This document shows positions 10,127 to 18,299 of a stretch of DNA of 64,000 nucleotides, one piece after another. Position numbers and translations under genes: made by a program. The first letter of the stretch is position 1; every line of letters starts with the position of its first letter. The notes below the pieces were generated by a model. It saw only the letters and a list, made by a program, of their open reading frames with translations. It did no database searches and was not told the DNA's origin. Source of the stretch: Natronococcus sp. AD-5 (GTDB lineage Archaea; Halobacteriota; Halobacteria; Halobacteriales; Natrialbaceae); assembly GCF_030734285.1 (NCBI RefSeq), contig NZ_CP132295.1:124001-188000 (forward strand), read 5' to 3'.

Positions 10127-11311
10127 TCACTCGCTCAGATCACGACTGGATTTCTCTTTCCGGGTTTCTGAAATTTCAATCCCCGTTTTGTCGGAAAAGG
10201 AGACCAGGAAGGGATCCGGATCAATGACCGCTTCAGGGGGATACACACCAGACTCCGACAGATTGTTTTCGAGGAGATGGCGGGTACAGAGGGCTGCCGG
10301 TACGGCTGTAGTCTCTTTTACCGAGTCGGCCACCAGATCATAGGTCAATGTGACGTCGGTACCGTCAACGCTACCGGTAACGACGATCCGAAAGCCAGCT
10401 GCACAGCCGTCGTACTCGGTTTCGACTGTTTCCGCTAACTCGGAGAAATAGTCGCGGGAAAAGTATGGCGACGCACGCACCATCCGCACTGCCAGTTGTC
10501 TGAACGGGAGTTCGGTGTCCTCCGTAACCTCGAACAGATCCTGACTGCCGGCCCCAAGTCGGTTGAGATTTCGATAGACATCCATCATACTTGGCGGGAA
10601 TATTGCTCCTTTGATAACCGCTCGCTCGAGGTCAGGGAACGTCCGAGACAGCGTGATCGGTTCCGGATGGCCGGTGTAGACGACATCGAGTTCACCTAGC
10701 GGATTCTGGAACGAGACTGGTTCCGGTTCTGAGAGGCCGGTCCGCATGACCTGTGTGCCATCAATATACATTGGAACATCACCCCAACTGATATGCATCC
10801 AATGGTCAACCGCTGCAGGACCAGTCGGATCAACGGCACTCTCGGCCCAGTAGATCTCAATGCTCGTAACGGACTCGAGTTGCGCGTAGCCGTGTTTACC
10901 GAGGAGGTTTGTTAATCCCGGACTAGCTCCAATTCCGATGATTGCAGTCACATCTTCGTTTTGTGCCTCGGTATGCCGATTGAGGAGTGTCTCCGTCGTG
11001 TCGTAATCGTCGCAGATGTCGAGATAGTTGGTGCCGGATTCGAGACACGCATCAAGAATCCGGGTTCCATGGCGATAAAAGGGGCCAACAGCATTGACTG
11101 CGATATCGGCGGCCTCTAAGACGTTGGCTAAATCATCCTCGTAGATGTCTATCTGTTTAGTGGTAACCCGCTCGGTCGTGTTCTCATCAACCGCCCGTAA
11201 GGGCTCCGTATCGTGATCCGCAACGATGATCGGGGCTTCCGTCTGTCTAAGCAGTTGAGTCATGATTTCTGCCCCCATGACGCCTGCTCCGCCGAATACG
11301 ACTACAGTCAT
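10127..11311 (-). CDS. saccharopine dehydrogenase-like NAD(P)-binding oxidoreductase, copy 1
   Basis: 394 aa. The N-terminal Rossmann motif is GGAGVMG (residues 7-13), followed by VNAVGPFY and a LDICDDYD stretch typical of the saccharopine dehydrogenase/homospermidine synthase superfamily. A GIGASPGLTNLL segment sits at about residues 125-136. It probably oxidises or reduces an amino-acid-like substrate with NAD(P). It converges on the acyl-CoA synthetase and is read in the same direction as its paralogue at 11336-12481, 24 bases upstream of it, so the two form an operon. A true saccharopine pathway role is unlikely, since no lysine genes are nearby. Confidence 0.82.
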   Translation of the reverse strand: MTVVVFGGAGVMGAEIMTQLLRQTEAPIIVADHDTEPLRAVDENTTERVTTKQIDIYEDDLANVLEAADIAVNAVGPFYRHGTRILDACLESGTNYLDICDDYDTTETLLNRHTEAQNEDVTAIIGIGASPGLTNLLGKHGYAQLESVTSIEIYWAESAVDPTGPAAVDHWMHISWGDVPMYIDGTQVMRTGLSEPEPVSFQNPLGELDVVYTGHPEPITLSRTFPDLERAVIKGAIFPPSMMDVYRNLNRLGAGSQDLFEVTEDTELPFRQLAVRMVRASPYFSRDYFSELAETVETEYDGCAAGFRIVVTGSVDGTDVTLTYDLVADSVKETTAVPAALCTRHLLENNLSESGVYPPEAVIDPDPFLVSFSDKTGIEISETRKEKSSRDLSE

Positions 11312-11335
11312 GGTTAAACACTTCTGGTTGGATTG

Positions 11336-12481
11336 TTAGTTTTCGACGATGGAAAGCCGGTACGACTGAGGCGTTTGGGCAAGCGTAAGCCCCCCACCGG
11401 AGAACTCCCGGATGAACTCCTCGGGATCAATACATCCTTCCGGTGCATACGAGCCCGGGGCAACCATTCCATTAGCGACCATTTTAGTAACGGTCATGAG
11501 TGTCCGCGGTGTGCCGCTCATTCCTCGCCCAATACTAGAAAAGACGTATTCAGACCGTTCACCGCCTTCGAGCCCCTGTATCTCGATTTTCGTACCACCG
11601 ATCTCGTATTCAACATCCTGTTCATCCCATACCTCGAGCTTTCCTTCTCGAGTCTGATTTAACAACTTGACCACCGTGTCTTCGACTGTCTCGGATTGGC
11701 CGGTTTCTCCGATCTCATCCGTTATTCGGCGATAAAGTCGCCCTATCTCCTCACCCGCGACGGGGAGTTTCGGATACAATGCACCGGCATTCCGTACCTG
11801 AGTGAGTCCGTCAAAATATTTGGGAAGAGTGTACACCTCTGGGTGATCTGTAAAGGCCATTTCAATCCGCCCGAGTGGGGGTTCGAATTCAACCGTAACC
11901 GTTCCAGTTACCTCCGTGAGAGAGCCATTACGATAGATCCGTGGATGAGCAAACATGTTCACCGCGTGATAGAGCTGTGCGCGGCCGATATCGCTCTGGG
12001 GAGCGATCCAATAGATGTCAATCGACTCAACGTTGTCTAACTGCATAGCGCCGTATTTAGCGATGATATTGGTGAGGCCGGGACTGTCACCCGCACCATT
12101 GACGATCGAGATTCCAGCGTCCTGGGCGTCTTCGTGATAGGAGAGTGCTGCTCGCGCTCCCTTAATATCATCACAGACATCAACACAATCGATACCCGTG
12201 TCTAAACAGGCTTGATACACATTGTCTGCGAATTTATAAAATGGTCCGATAGTGTTCGCGACAACATCTGGTTCAACTGCTTCGATTGTCTGCCGAAGAT
12301 TTACTGTATCACTGACATCAACTTGTCTGGCTGGAATTTGCTGGTCAGTAAGCGACTGGACGGTTTCTTCCGCTTTTTCTACATCAATATCAGCAACGGA
12401 AACGTCGGCATCTGAATATTTCACAAATTGACGAACGGTCCCTTTTCCGATAACACCACATCCCAGAACAAGAATGTGCAT
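11336..12481 (-). CDS. saccharopine dehydrogenase-like NAD(P)-binding oxidoreductase, copy 2
   Basis: 381 aa from ATG 12481 (an upstream TTG at 12490 would add three residues). The Rossmann motif is GCGVIG (7-12), then ANTIGPFYKFA, VDVCDDIKGA and NGAGDSPGLTNI, matching the same landmarks as the adjacent paralogue but with divergent sequence. The pair suggests a heteromer or two successive redox steps in the catabolism served by hyuBA. Upstream lie only IS remnants, so the operon's promoter must sit within the 100 bases before 12481. Confidence 0.82.
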   Translation of the reverse strand: MHILVLGCGVIGKGTVRQFVKYSDADVSVADIDVEKAEETVQSLTDQQIPARQVDVSDTVNLRQTIEAVEPDVVANTIGPFYKFADNVYQACLDTGIDCVDVCDDIKGARAALSYHEDAQDAGISIVNGAGDSPGLTNIIAKYGAMQLDNVESIDIYWIAPQSDIGRAQLYHAVNMFAHPRIYRNGSLTEVTGTVTVEFEPPLGRIEMAFTDHPEVYTLPKYFDGLTQVRNAGALYPKLPVAGEEIGRLYRRITDEIGETGQSETVEDTVVKLLNQTREGKLEVWDEQDVEYEIGGTKIEIQGLEGGERSEYVFSSIGRGMSGTPRTLMTVTKMVANGMVAPGSYAPEGCIDPEEFIREFSGGGLTLAQTPQSYRLSIVEN

Positions 12482-12582
12482 AGGTAACAATACACAACTC
12501 TGTCAAATAAACTTTTCTAGGGTCTGCAGGGCGCTATTTCGTTAAGCGTGAAAAGTGAGGCGGTGCGATTTTGTGCTGACCT

Positions 12583-12651
12583 ATGGCAAAAATCGACCGC
12601 CTCAGCGGACATAGCGATTGGATCGATTGGTCGTGTCTCAAACTCGTCTAG
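12583..12651 (+). pseudogene. start of an IS transposase (22 codons)
   Basis: An ATG opens MAKIDRLSGHSDWIDWSCLK and then a TAG. This is the conserved N-terminal sequence of a haloarchaeal IS6-type transposase, with nothing of the body left. It is a scar of an insertion sequence near the right end of the catabolic cluster. Confidence 0.5.
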
Positions 12652-13050
12652 AGTGAGCGTGCCATAGAATACGTCTCATAGCCCCCATTCACCGCTATGA
12701 ACTGAATTGGGGCTTCTTGATTCACCTCACGAACTAACTATTATTGTAAATTTCCAACTACTTCTCCTTTTTAGCAAGTGGATCGTGGAATGGTTCGGGG
12801 TTTCTGAATTCTATTTCCCTCGACTCTCTTTTGTAGGTATAGATCGGAGGCGCAAAGTCTCGATCGCCATAACGCGGACTACTTATTTTGGACCTAGATA
12901 TTCGTATTTATCCAGTGGATCGTGCATTCCACCTCCGTTATTGAGGTCTTTGAGGATCTAGGCGATATAGGAATATAACTCTTCACCAGGGTTGAGATAT
13001 TTGGACTGGATCTTCTCCAATTCGTCTAATAATTCATCTTCCGTGAACTC
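12652..13050. other. gene-free stretch between IS scars
   Basis: About 400 bases of AT-rich sequence without a supportable gene. A 16-base word GTGGATCGTGGAAT-like is repeated as CAGTGGATCGTGCATTCC (near 12777 and 12914), suggesting a decayed duplication. Confidence 0.35.
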
Positions 13051-13350
13051 GGCACTGTCTAGTTGAGCCAGTTTGAGAAGTGAGCAGGTCATTGAGTGAA
13101 TTGGCTAGAATGCTCGCAGGCCTGCTCAGCGAGAGCTACGAGGCGGATTTAGAAGAATCTTGGGAGAACGAGCGGACGGCGAACGCCTTGACGGGCGTCG
13201 CCGTCCACCTTCATCAGACCGGTTGTTCGCTTCGAGAGACAATAACGATTCTCGCTGAATTGGCGTTGAACGATCTCATGGAGTGGTCTGGAACTGGGTA
13301 CATCGGCTAGCTGACGGTGGATGCGATCCGCTGACGGCGTCGACGTGGAG
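13051..13350 (+). pseudogene. 5' fragment of the IS6-like transposase with left terminal repeat
   Basis: The fragment begins with the terminal repeat GGCACTGTCTAGTTGAGCC, identical to the end of the full element at 63334 read inward. A GTG at 13080 opens SRSLSELARMLAGLLSE and continues ESWENERTA..CSLRETITILAEL, matching the copy at 62.6-63.3 kb. A missing base near 13262 then shifts the frame to a stop at 13310, while nucleotide similarity continues to about 13350. The rest of the gene is absent here, and its 3' portion type is found at 3615-3807. Confidence 0.75.
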
Positions 13351-13405
13351 TTCCACACCAGTAACGTCGAGCCCGACAGCGGCCTTAAGTTGCTACCCGA
13401 GTTCT

Positions 13406-13654
13406 TCACGCTGATCTTCGAACACGTCGGGAAGCGAATCCACTCGGAGTGCTTCCGAACGGATCCATACCAATGTGCTGACGGGGGCGAAACGACTCAC
13501 ATGAGCGATTGTCGTCATGGGTAAACCCACACGTTGAGCACCGCTTCGACGTATTCCGCGGATTAACCTGCATGACGTCGACACCGTGTTTGTCAGCCTT
13601 GTATTCGATGTATTCGTAGAGACGTCGGAACGCCCACAGGTCTTGAAACCTCAA
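13406..13654 (-). pseudogene. remnant of a TnpB (IS200/IS605) gene, zinc-ribbon part
   Basis: The minus strand reads [40 protein letters not shown]. This is the TnpB C-terminal segment with the first CxxC of its zinc ribbon; the second CxxC and the ADYNAAKN-type RuvC end are not found in frame, and a shifted frame follows. It abuts the IS6-like fragment, so one element has landed in or recombined with another. Confidence 0.6.
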
Positions 13655-13829
13655 TCCCAGCCAGCCTGGGTATTCCTACAGTGTGGGGGAGCCCCGGTGT
13701 TCACGCCGGGCAAGGATATCATTTTGCACGCGTTACCGAATCACATGGTGCAGTTGCGACATGGGTTATAGACCGTAATCCGAAGCAATTGCCGGCAGTT
13801 GCAGAGATTCTCTCGATCTGTTCCCACTA

Positions 13830-14342
13830 CTAGTGCTGGCAGCGACACTCGTGAGCGAGTTGCGCGAAGTTCTTGACGTAGTCGTGGACGGTTACTGCGA
13901 GGTCGAACATCGCATCTGCCTGTTGAGCAGCAGCAACCGTGTCGCGATAGTACGCTGCCGCACGATTATCCCGGTACAGTTGCTTCATTCGCCGCGCGGT
14001 TTCTTCTGTGACAAGGCGGAGATCGGCACCGCGGTCGTACGCTCGGTCGTGCCCCTCGCGGAAATCGTCGATCGTGTCGTTGGATGCTGTGAGTGCGTAG
14101 AACTCGAGGGTACGCTCGATGGCCGCGAACGACATCTCAATGACGCTCGTGTGATACCCGTTGTGGTCGCGAAGTAAGCGACACGCATCGAGTAGACGGC
14201 ACGCCTTTCGGAGTTGTATCACGTCGGAGTCATGCGCGTTCGGATCGAGCCCTTCTTCGTAATCGAGTTGGCCCAGTTGGCCGGCAAAGGCATCCTCGGT
14301 GTGTGCAACTGCGTTGATAAGTTCGTCAGGTTCGTCAGGCAT
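13830..14342 (-). CDS. HEPN-like protein, probable toxin of an MNT/HEPN pair
   Basis: 170 aa, mainly helical. HEPN-type proteins of this kind are RNase toxins paired with nucleotidyltransferase antitoxins that AMPylate a tyrosine near the active site. The stretch RDNRAAAYYRDT (about residues 129-140) is in the position of the HEPN active-site helix, but a clear RX4-6H motif is not evident. The start overlaps the last eight bases of the nucleotidyltransferase gene, so the two are translated together. The assignment rests mostly on the partner and on the general HEPN look. Confidence 0.7.
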   Translation of the reverse strand: MPDEPDELINAVAHTEDAFAGQLGQLDYEEGLDPNAHDSDVIQLRKACRLLDACRLLRDHNGYHTSVIEMSFAAIERTLEFYALTASNDTIDDFREGHDRAYDRGADLRLVTEETARRMKQLYRDNRAAAYYRDTVAAAQQADAMFDLAVTVHDYVKNFAQLAHECRCQH

Positions 14343-15015
14343 TGTCCATCACCTCACGCTTGAGATCACGAAGAGTATCGCTGTCCACGAGCGTAATCGC
14401 GTCGGCGAACACCTCTTCGAGGCGGTCGCCCTGGGATCGCGCCGACTCGGGTGTCTCGACGAGAATCTGGAACTCGTAACGGTCGCTATCAAAGCGCTGC
14501 TGTCCGAGTTCCTTCGCGAGTTCGTTGGCACGGTGTTGCTCAGCACGATCGCCTGCAAGCACCCAGAGATCGATGTCGCTTTGGCGGTCGGCGTGACCGC
14601 GAGCGACACTCCCGAACACGAGAATTCCGCTTACCTCTTCGAGATCCTCCTGGATTCGGTTGAGTGCCGCACGGACAGGAGGATGGAAGTCGGATTGTGG
14701 GATACGCAGAACGGCGTCGTCGGGTTTCGATATCCGGGTGCGGTTGATGCCGACGAGCCGGCGGTTGCCCTCGGTATCGACCACGATGATTTCGTTGGCC
14801 TCGAGGACGTCGACGGCCCGCTTCACTGACTGGGCCGCGTTGTCAGTGAGCCGTCCTAACTCACGAATCGTGAACTGCTCGTACGGGTTGTCGAGCAGTA
14901 GCCGGAGGAGGTCGTCGGTAGCCGTGTGACGGAACAAGTCGGGATCGAGTGCCGGTACCGGGACCCCGACCGTGGCTTGCTCCGTTTTATCTGCTGTGCT
15001 CTTCTGTCTCACCAT
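14335..15015 (-). CDS. MNT-type nucleotidyltransferase with N-terminal winged helix, probable antitoxin
   Basis: 226 aa from ATG 15015 (the GTG at 15024 would add three residues). Residues about 30-90 form a winged-helix domain (DLLRLLLDNP, FTIRELGRLT). The catalytic core of the minimal nucleotidyltransferase fold is GSVARGHADRQSDIDL at 135-150, with Asp147 and Asp149 as metal ligands. Such proteins neutralise the adjacent HEPN RNase by nucleotidylation, and the winged helix suggests autoregulation as well. The gene leads the two-gene operon. Confidence 0.82.
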   Translation of the reverse strand: MVRQKSTADKTEQATVGVPVPALDPDLFRHTATDDLLRLLLDNPYEQFTIRELGRLTDNAAQSVKRAVDVLEANEIIVVDTEGNRRLVGINRTRISKPDDAVLRIPQSDFHPPVRAALNRIQEDLEEVSGILVFGSVARGHADRQSDIDLWVLAGDRAEQHRANELAKELGQQRFDSDRYEFQILVETPESARSQGDRLEEVFADAITLVDSDTLRDLKREVMDNA

Positions 15016-15318
15016 ACGGTACACATCTCGTCTTACGGTACAATATTCTTTCGGTGATCTGGAGTCATATCGAGAGTAGAGTGAACTCGGTTGCTGGAAC
15101 GCTCGATCGTTGCCACAGATGGAGTACAGTCACACCCGTTGTGAGGACGGCTGTGATTCCAACCACCGAATCTGCGTTATTCCTCCTGCTACTACTTCTG
15201 AATCGAGGGGTTCTCCTCGGAGTTGTCACTAGTATAGACAGCGACGTCGACCGGGGAGCCGATGACCAAGACCGTTCGTGTTCGTGTTCCTCTCTTGTCT
15301 CTGTCTTTCTCGTCGTTC

Positions 15319-16143
15319 TCACGCGGTTCCGACGGTTGGCTGGGTCACAACGGGTGTGACACCACCAGCACTCGCTGTACTCTCCTCGAGCAGGTCCAGG
15401 TGGCAGTACCGATCCTCAAGGAGTCCAGTTGCGGTCTCGAGATCCATCGCCAGGATCTGCTTCGCTGGCTGTTTTGGACTCACCTGCCGCGTTCGCTCTT
15501 CGAGGTCCGATCCACCGAGTCGTTTCATCGACTCCCAGACGCGCGTGATGGTCGTCCCGTGTGGCTGCTCACCCATAATCGCGGTCAGCGCTTGCCGCAC
15601 GTCGTCGCGGGTGAAAAAGACATCATCGCCGGTGGTGCGTTTGGTCGCGAACTCCTCCCAGCGGGTGACAACCAGCAGCGCACGGTAGGTATTCTGCTCG
15701 TTACGTTCGTCGCCGAAGCGTTGCTTGACCTTGTACTGGCGGCAGTTCGCGAAGAAATCGAGGGGACTCGTCGAGGGCTCGACGTCACCGGGGAGCTGCG
15801 GCGTGCCCTCATTCTCGTTTCCCACCGTATCCTCTTCGAGGGTAGCTTCGACCTGGCAGGCCTTCGCATTTGCAGAACGGGCGATTTCCTTTGCCTCCTC
15901 TGCTTCGGATTTGGCTTGGGTAGTGTTCTTCGCGAGATCCTTTCGGGTCTGGTCGCTTTTGTCGATACGCTCCTCGAGGTCGTCGATGCGTTCGGATTGG
16001 GTTTCGACCTGGCGTTTGAGACTCTGATTTTCGGTCTCGAGAGACTCGACTCTCGTGCGAAGCTCCTGGAGTTCGTTCGTCAGCGTCTGGATCGTAGTGG
16101 ACTGTGCGTCGTCGCTGTCAGTGGTGGTGTCTTCAGTAGTCAT
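15319..16143 (-). CDS. haloarchaeal plasmid-type coiled-coil protein
   Basis: 274 aa from ATG 16143. Residues about 15-90 form a long coiled coil rich in Glu, Arg, Lys and Gln (LTNELQELRTRVESLE, then SERIDDLEERIDK). The C-terminal half is a compact domain with LDFFANCRQYKVKQRFG, a basic/aromatic segment, and DVRQALTAIMGE. I know of no assigned function; similar proteins occur on haloarchaeal plasmids and integrated elements. A decayed piece of a homologous gene lies at 48424-48490. Neighbours at 16306-17444 are read the same way and probably belong to the same unit. Confidence 0.75.
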   Translation of the reverse strand: MTTEDTTTDSDDAQSTTIQTLTNELQELRTRVESLETENQSLKRQVETQSERIDDLEERIDKSDQTRKDLAKNTTQAKSEAEEAKEIARSANAKACQVEATLEEDTVGNENEGTPQLPGDVEPSTSPLDFFANCRQYKVKQRFGDERNEQNTYRALLVVTRWEEFATKRTTGDDVFFTRDDVRQALTAIMGEQPHGTTITRVWESMKRLGGSDLEERTRQVSPKQPAKQILAMDLETATGLLEDRYCHLDLLEESTASAGGVTPVVTQPTVGTA

Positions 16144-16305
16144 TGTGGCTTGGTGGTCGCGAAAAGTCGATGAGCGAGCGATACGCGCCGCTGTGCGCGT
16201 TGGTGGTCGACGTCGTCGATTCGGAGACTCCAAGCTCCGGAAGCGGTGGTGTCTCCGTACGCGTGGCCTGTAGGCGGGTGTCCGACATCGAGGAGTGGGC
16301 CGGGC

Positions 16306-16851
16306 TTATTCGGCGCTGCCGTCGGACTGGACGGATTGCTCCTCAGATCCGGAAGCGGGTTCGTGTGAACTGCCAGTTGCCGGATGGCGGTGGCTGGCAG
16401 GCACGCTGAGATGAGGTGGAAGTGTTTCGATCTCAACGCCTGCGGATTCGTCCGGGTTCGGAGACGTAGGTTGCGTCTCCGCGTTTGGGTCTGCGTCGTC
16501 GGTGGTCTCGAGGGTGGACTGACTCTCGGCGGGTTCGCTCGTGTCGATGAGTTCGGGCTCAAGTGTAACCAGTTCGGTTTGCTGGGTGGCGAGGTCAGCG
16601 CGGGTGCCGAGTCGACAGCGTGCGAGGAGTTCTGTACAGCCGAGTGTCGGGCCGGCGATCGCCGAGGGATCGCAGGCTGCACAGTAGGCGCGGTGGATTG
16701 CCCAACGGTCGGTGTCGGCTGGTCGTGAGACCAAGATGGTGGCGATATCGCCTTCGTAGAACTCATGGTCACACCACTGGCAGTGGGTGGTGCCTTGGGT
16801 CCCAACGGTGAGCCCCTCAAGGAGTTGGTCGGGGGTCGCCGTGAGCCTCAT
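16306..16851 (-). CDS. small haloarchaeal protein with two CxxC zinc motifs
   Basis: 181 aa. The N-terminal 75 residues carry HCQWCDHEF and YCAACDPSA, two CxxC pairs that would bind one zinc ion. The remainder is Ser/Thr/Pro/Glu-rich and looks disordered. Its start overlaps the stop of the upstream gene by four bases (ATGA), so it is coupled to it. Function is not recognised. Context is a plasmid-like group of conserved haloarchaeal hypothetical genes. Confidence 0.75.
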   Translation of the reverse strand: MRLTATPDQLLEGLTVGTQGTTHCQWCDHEFYEGDIATILVSRPADTDRWAIHRAYCAACDPSAIAGPTLGCTELLARCRLGTRADLATQQTELVTLEPELIDTSEPAESQSTLETTDDADPNAETQPTSPNPDESAGVEIETLPPHLSVPASHRHPATGSSHEPASGSEEQSVQSDGSAE

Positions 16852-17165
16852 CGGTCGGCACCTCCAGACAATGGGGTGACTAGCTCGAGGCGAGCGCGTG
16901 GAACGGGGTACGTAAGGAGGTCGGTGAGTTCAGTTATTGTTGGCTGTGGGTGGGCGACCAGGAAGATCTCGTTGTCCGGGTCATACTCCGGGTGGATGTC
17001 GGCGACGGTCGTGGTGGTTTCGCCAATGGTGTAGGTGTGTGCGGGGGTTGTGGTGCGTTCGGCGACCAGCAGGGTCTGGACTGGGTTTTCCACGTCGTGG
17101 ACGTGGTCGCCGACGTAGGGAGTTGGTTGGGTATCGGTATTCGCTGATAAGTTGGTCAACGCCAT
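16848..17165 (-). CDS. conserved haloarchaeal hypothetical protein
   Basis: 105 aa, acidic, predicted mostly beta-strand (DHVHDVENPVQTLLVAER, TYTIGETTTTVADIHPEY). No motif that I recognise. It sits between the 92-aa and 181-aa genes with no gap to the first and a four-base overlap with the second, so the three are cotranscribed. It may be part of a plasmid maintenance or regulatory set. Confidence 0.65.
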   Translation of the reverse strand: MALTNLSANTDTQPTPYVGDHVHDVENPVQTLLVAERTTTPAHTYTIGETTTTVADIHPEYDPDNEIFLVAHPQPTITELTDLLTYPVPRARLELVTPLSGGADR

Positions 17166-17444
17166 TTAGATCGCCTCCTCTGCTTGAGTGACGATTGCGT
17201 CGGCCATCGTATGGAACATGTCCCGAGTCGTCCAGCCGCGGCGCTCGGCGATGTAGTCCATGTAGACGTTGATCGAGCGTCCCTCGAGACTCTCGTGGTA
17301 AGCTACGTTGGTGTCCTCAATCGTGTAGACGCTCTCTGTCGGCGTATGATAAACGTGCGAGCCGCCTTCGGTATCGACGCCCAGATGGATGTAATCCGGA
17401 CGTGGGTCGGTGCGCTTTTTAGCGGGTGGGTTGTAGTCTCTCAT
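17166..17444 (-). CDS. conserved haloarchaeal hypothetical protein, first gene of the operon
   Basis: 92 aa. Landmarks are DYIHLGVDTEGGSHVYHTP and a helical C-terminus (DYIAERRGWTTRDMFHTMAD). I recognise no catalytic motif. The stop codon directly abuts the start of the next gene. Upstream, 180 bases separate it from the divergent winged-helix gene at 17624. Confidence 0.65.
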   Translation of the reverse strand: MRDYNPPAKKRTDPRPDYIHLGVDTEGGSHVYHTPTESVYTIEDTNVAYHESLEGRSINVYMDYIAERRGWTTRDMFHTMADAIVTQAEEAI

Positions 17445-17623
17445 TGTCCTGCTCTAGGACACAGGTCGGGTGTGCCAGCACCCGGCCGAGAACGAGTTTT
17501 CCGGCCATCCTGTGTCTCTATCCTACAGTATGAGTCACTTCTACTTATAGTTAACGTATTGCAAGCTACTTAGTGTCGCAACTCAAAGCAAGCTATAATA
17601 CATTTCCGATATATTGTTACTAC

Positions 17624-17863
17624 ATGGCGGTGAAAAACGTAGTCGTGCTTACGCCAGATAAGCTAAATAGTACAGATAAACGGTTACTCAATGTGCTCCA
17701 AGATGGCCGGGTAACACCACAATATGCTGCAGACCAACTTGAAATCTCACGGACATACGCCAGTGAGCGATTAAAACGACTCGTCGAGCACGGCCATGTT
17801 GAGAAGCTTGCGCCTGGTCTTTACGAACTTGTCGATGATCCTCGAAAAAAGGATAATTCTTAG
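17624..17863 (+). CDS. winged-helix DNA-binding protein
   Basis: 79 aa from ATG 17624. The central part is an HTH: LNVLQDGRVTPQYAADQLEISRT followed by YASERLKRLVEHGHVEKL, the typical recognition helix plus wing of MarR/ArsR-like archaeal regulators. It is divergently oriented from the plasmid-like operon ending at 17444, with an AT-rich shared upstream region (CTACTTATAGTTAACG near 17540), so it could control that operon. Confidence 0.75.
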   Translation: MAVKNVVVLTPDKLNSTDKRLLNVLQDGRVTPQYAADQLEISRTYASERLKRLVEHGHVEKLAPGLYELVDDPRKKDNS

Positions 17864-18032
17864 GGAGGGTCTCGAAGAGCACTCTCGATAATAATACTCA
17901 TAATCAGGACATATTGGACAAGTGAGTTTAGGATCAATGTTGTCTTCTGAGATTGAGATAATTAGTTTCGGGTGGCTTTCCTGATTTCTGGAGGAATTGT
18001 AGGAGTCATATCAATTCTATGCCAAAATTTGG

Positions 18033-18084
18033 ACCCGGGCCATGAGCTTGGAAGGCTCAGGTCCTACCACTAGACCATCCGCGC
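18033..18084 (-). tRNA. truncated tRNA-Gly (TCC anticodon), lacking the 3' end
   Basis: Read on the minus strand, 18084 to 18033 gives GCGCGGATGG, TCTAGTGGTAGGA (D-arm), CTGAGCCTTCCAAGCTCA (anticodon stem-loop, TCC), then GGCCCGGGT, which is the 5' half of the T-arm. The TTCGAAT loop and the rest of the 3' end are replaced by unrelated AT-rich sequence. It cannot make a tRNA. It may be the scar of an integration into a tRNA-Gly gene, and it marks the right edge of the plasmid-like genes at 13.8-17.9 kb. Confidence 0.7.
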
Positions 18085-18299
18085 TGAAGACCCGAAATTC
18101 CGGGCCGTCTCGCGATTTTCTTCCGTCCGTATCAGACTCAATGAGTCGATTCTATAAAAAGACCCGGAACATGAGCACCTGTATCATCGTGGTTCGTTGT
18201 AGTCTCACAGCTGTTATCACAGGATCATTAGTCTATTTCTTATATAGCCACTCACATCCTGGCAGTGCCCCTACAAGGGTAGATAGAGAAACGTGGCCA

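Noticed and set aside
13833-14177. plus-strand frame opposite the HEPN-like gene
   Set aside because: Antisense to a gene coupled by overlap with the nucleotidyltransferase; no family recognised.
15262-16173. 303-codon plus-strand frame opposite the coiled-coil protein gene
   Set aside because: Leu/Arg/Val-rich translation without domain pattern, fully antisense to the better supported minus-strand gene whose homologous fragment recurs at 48.4 kb.
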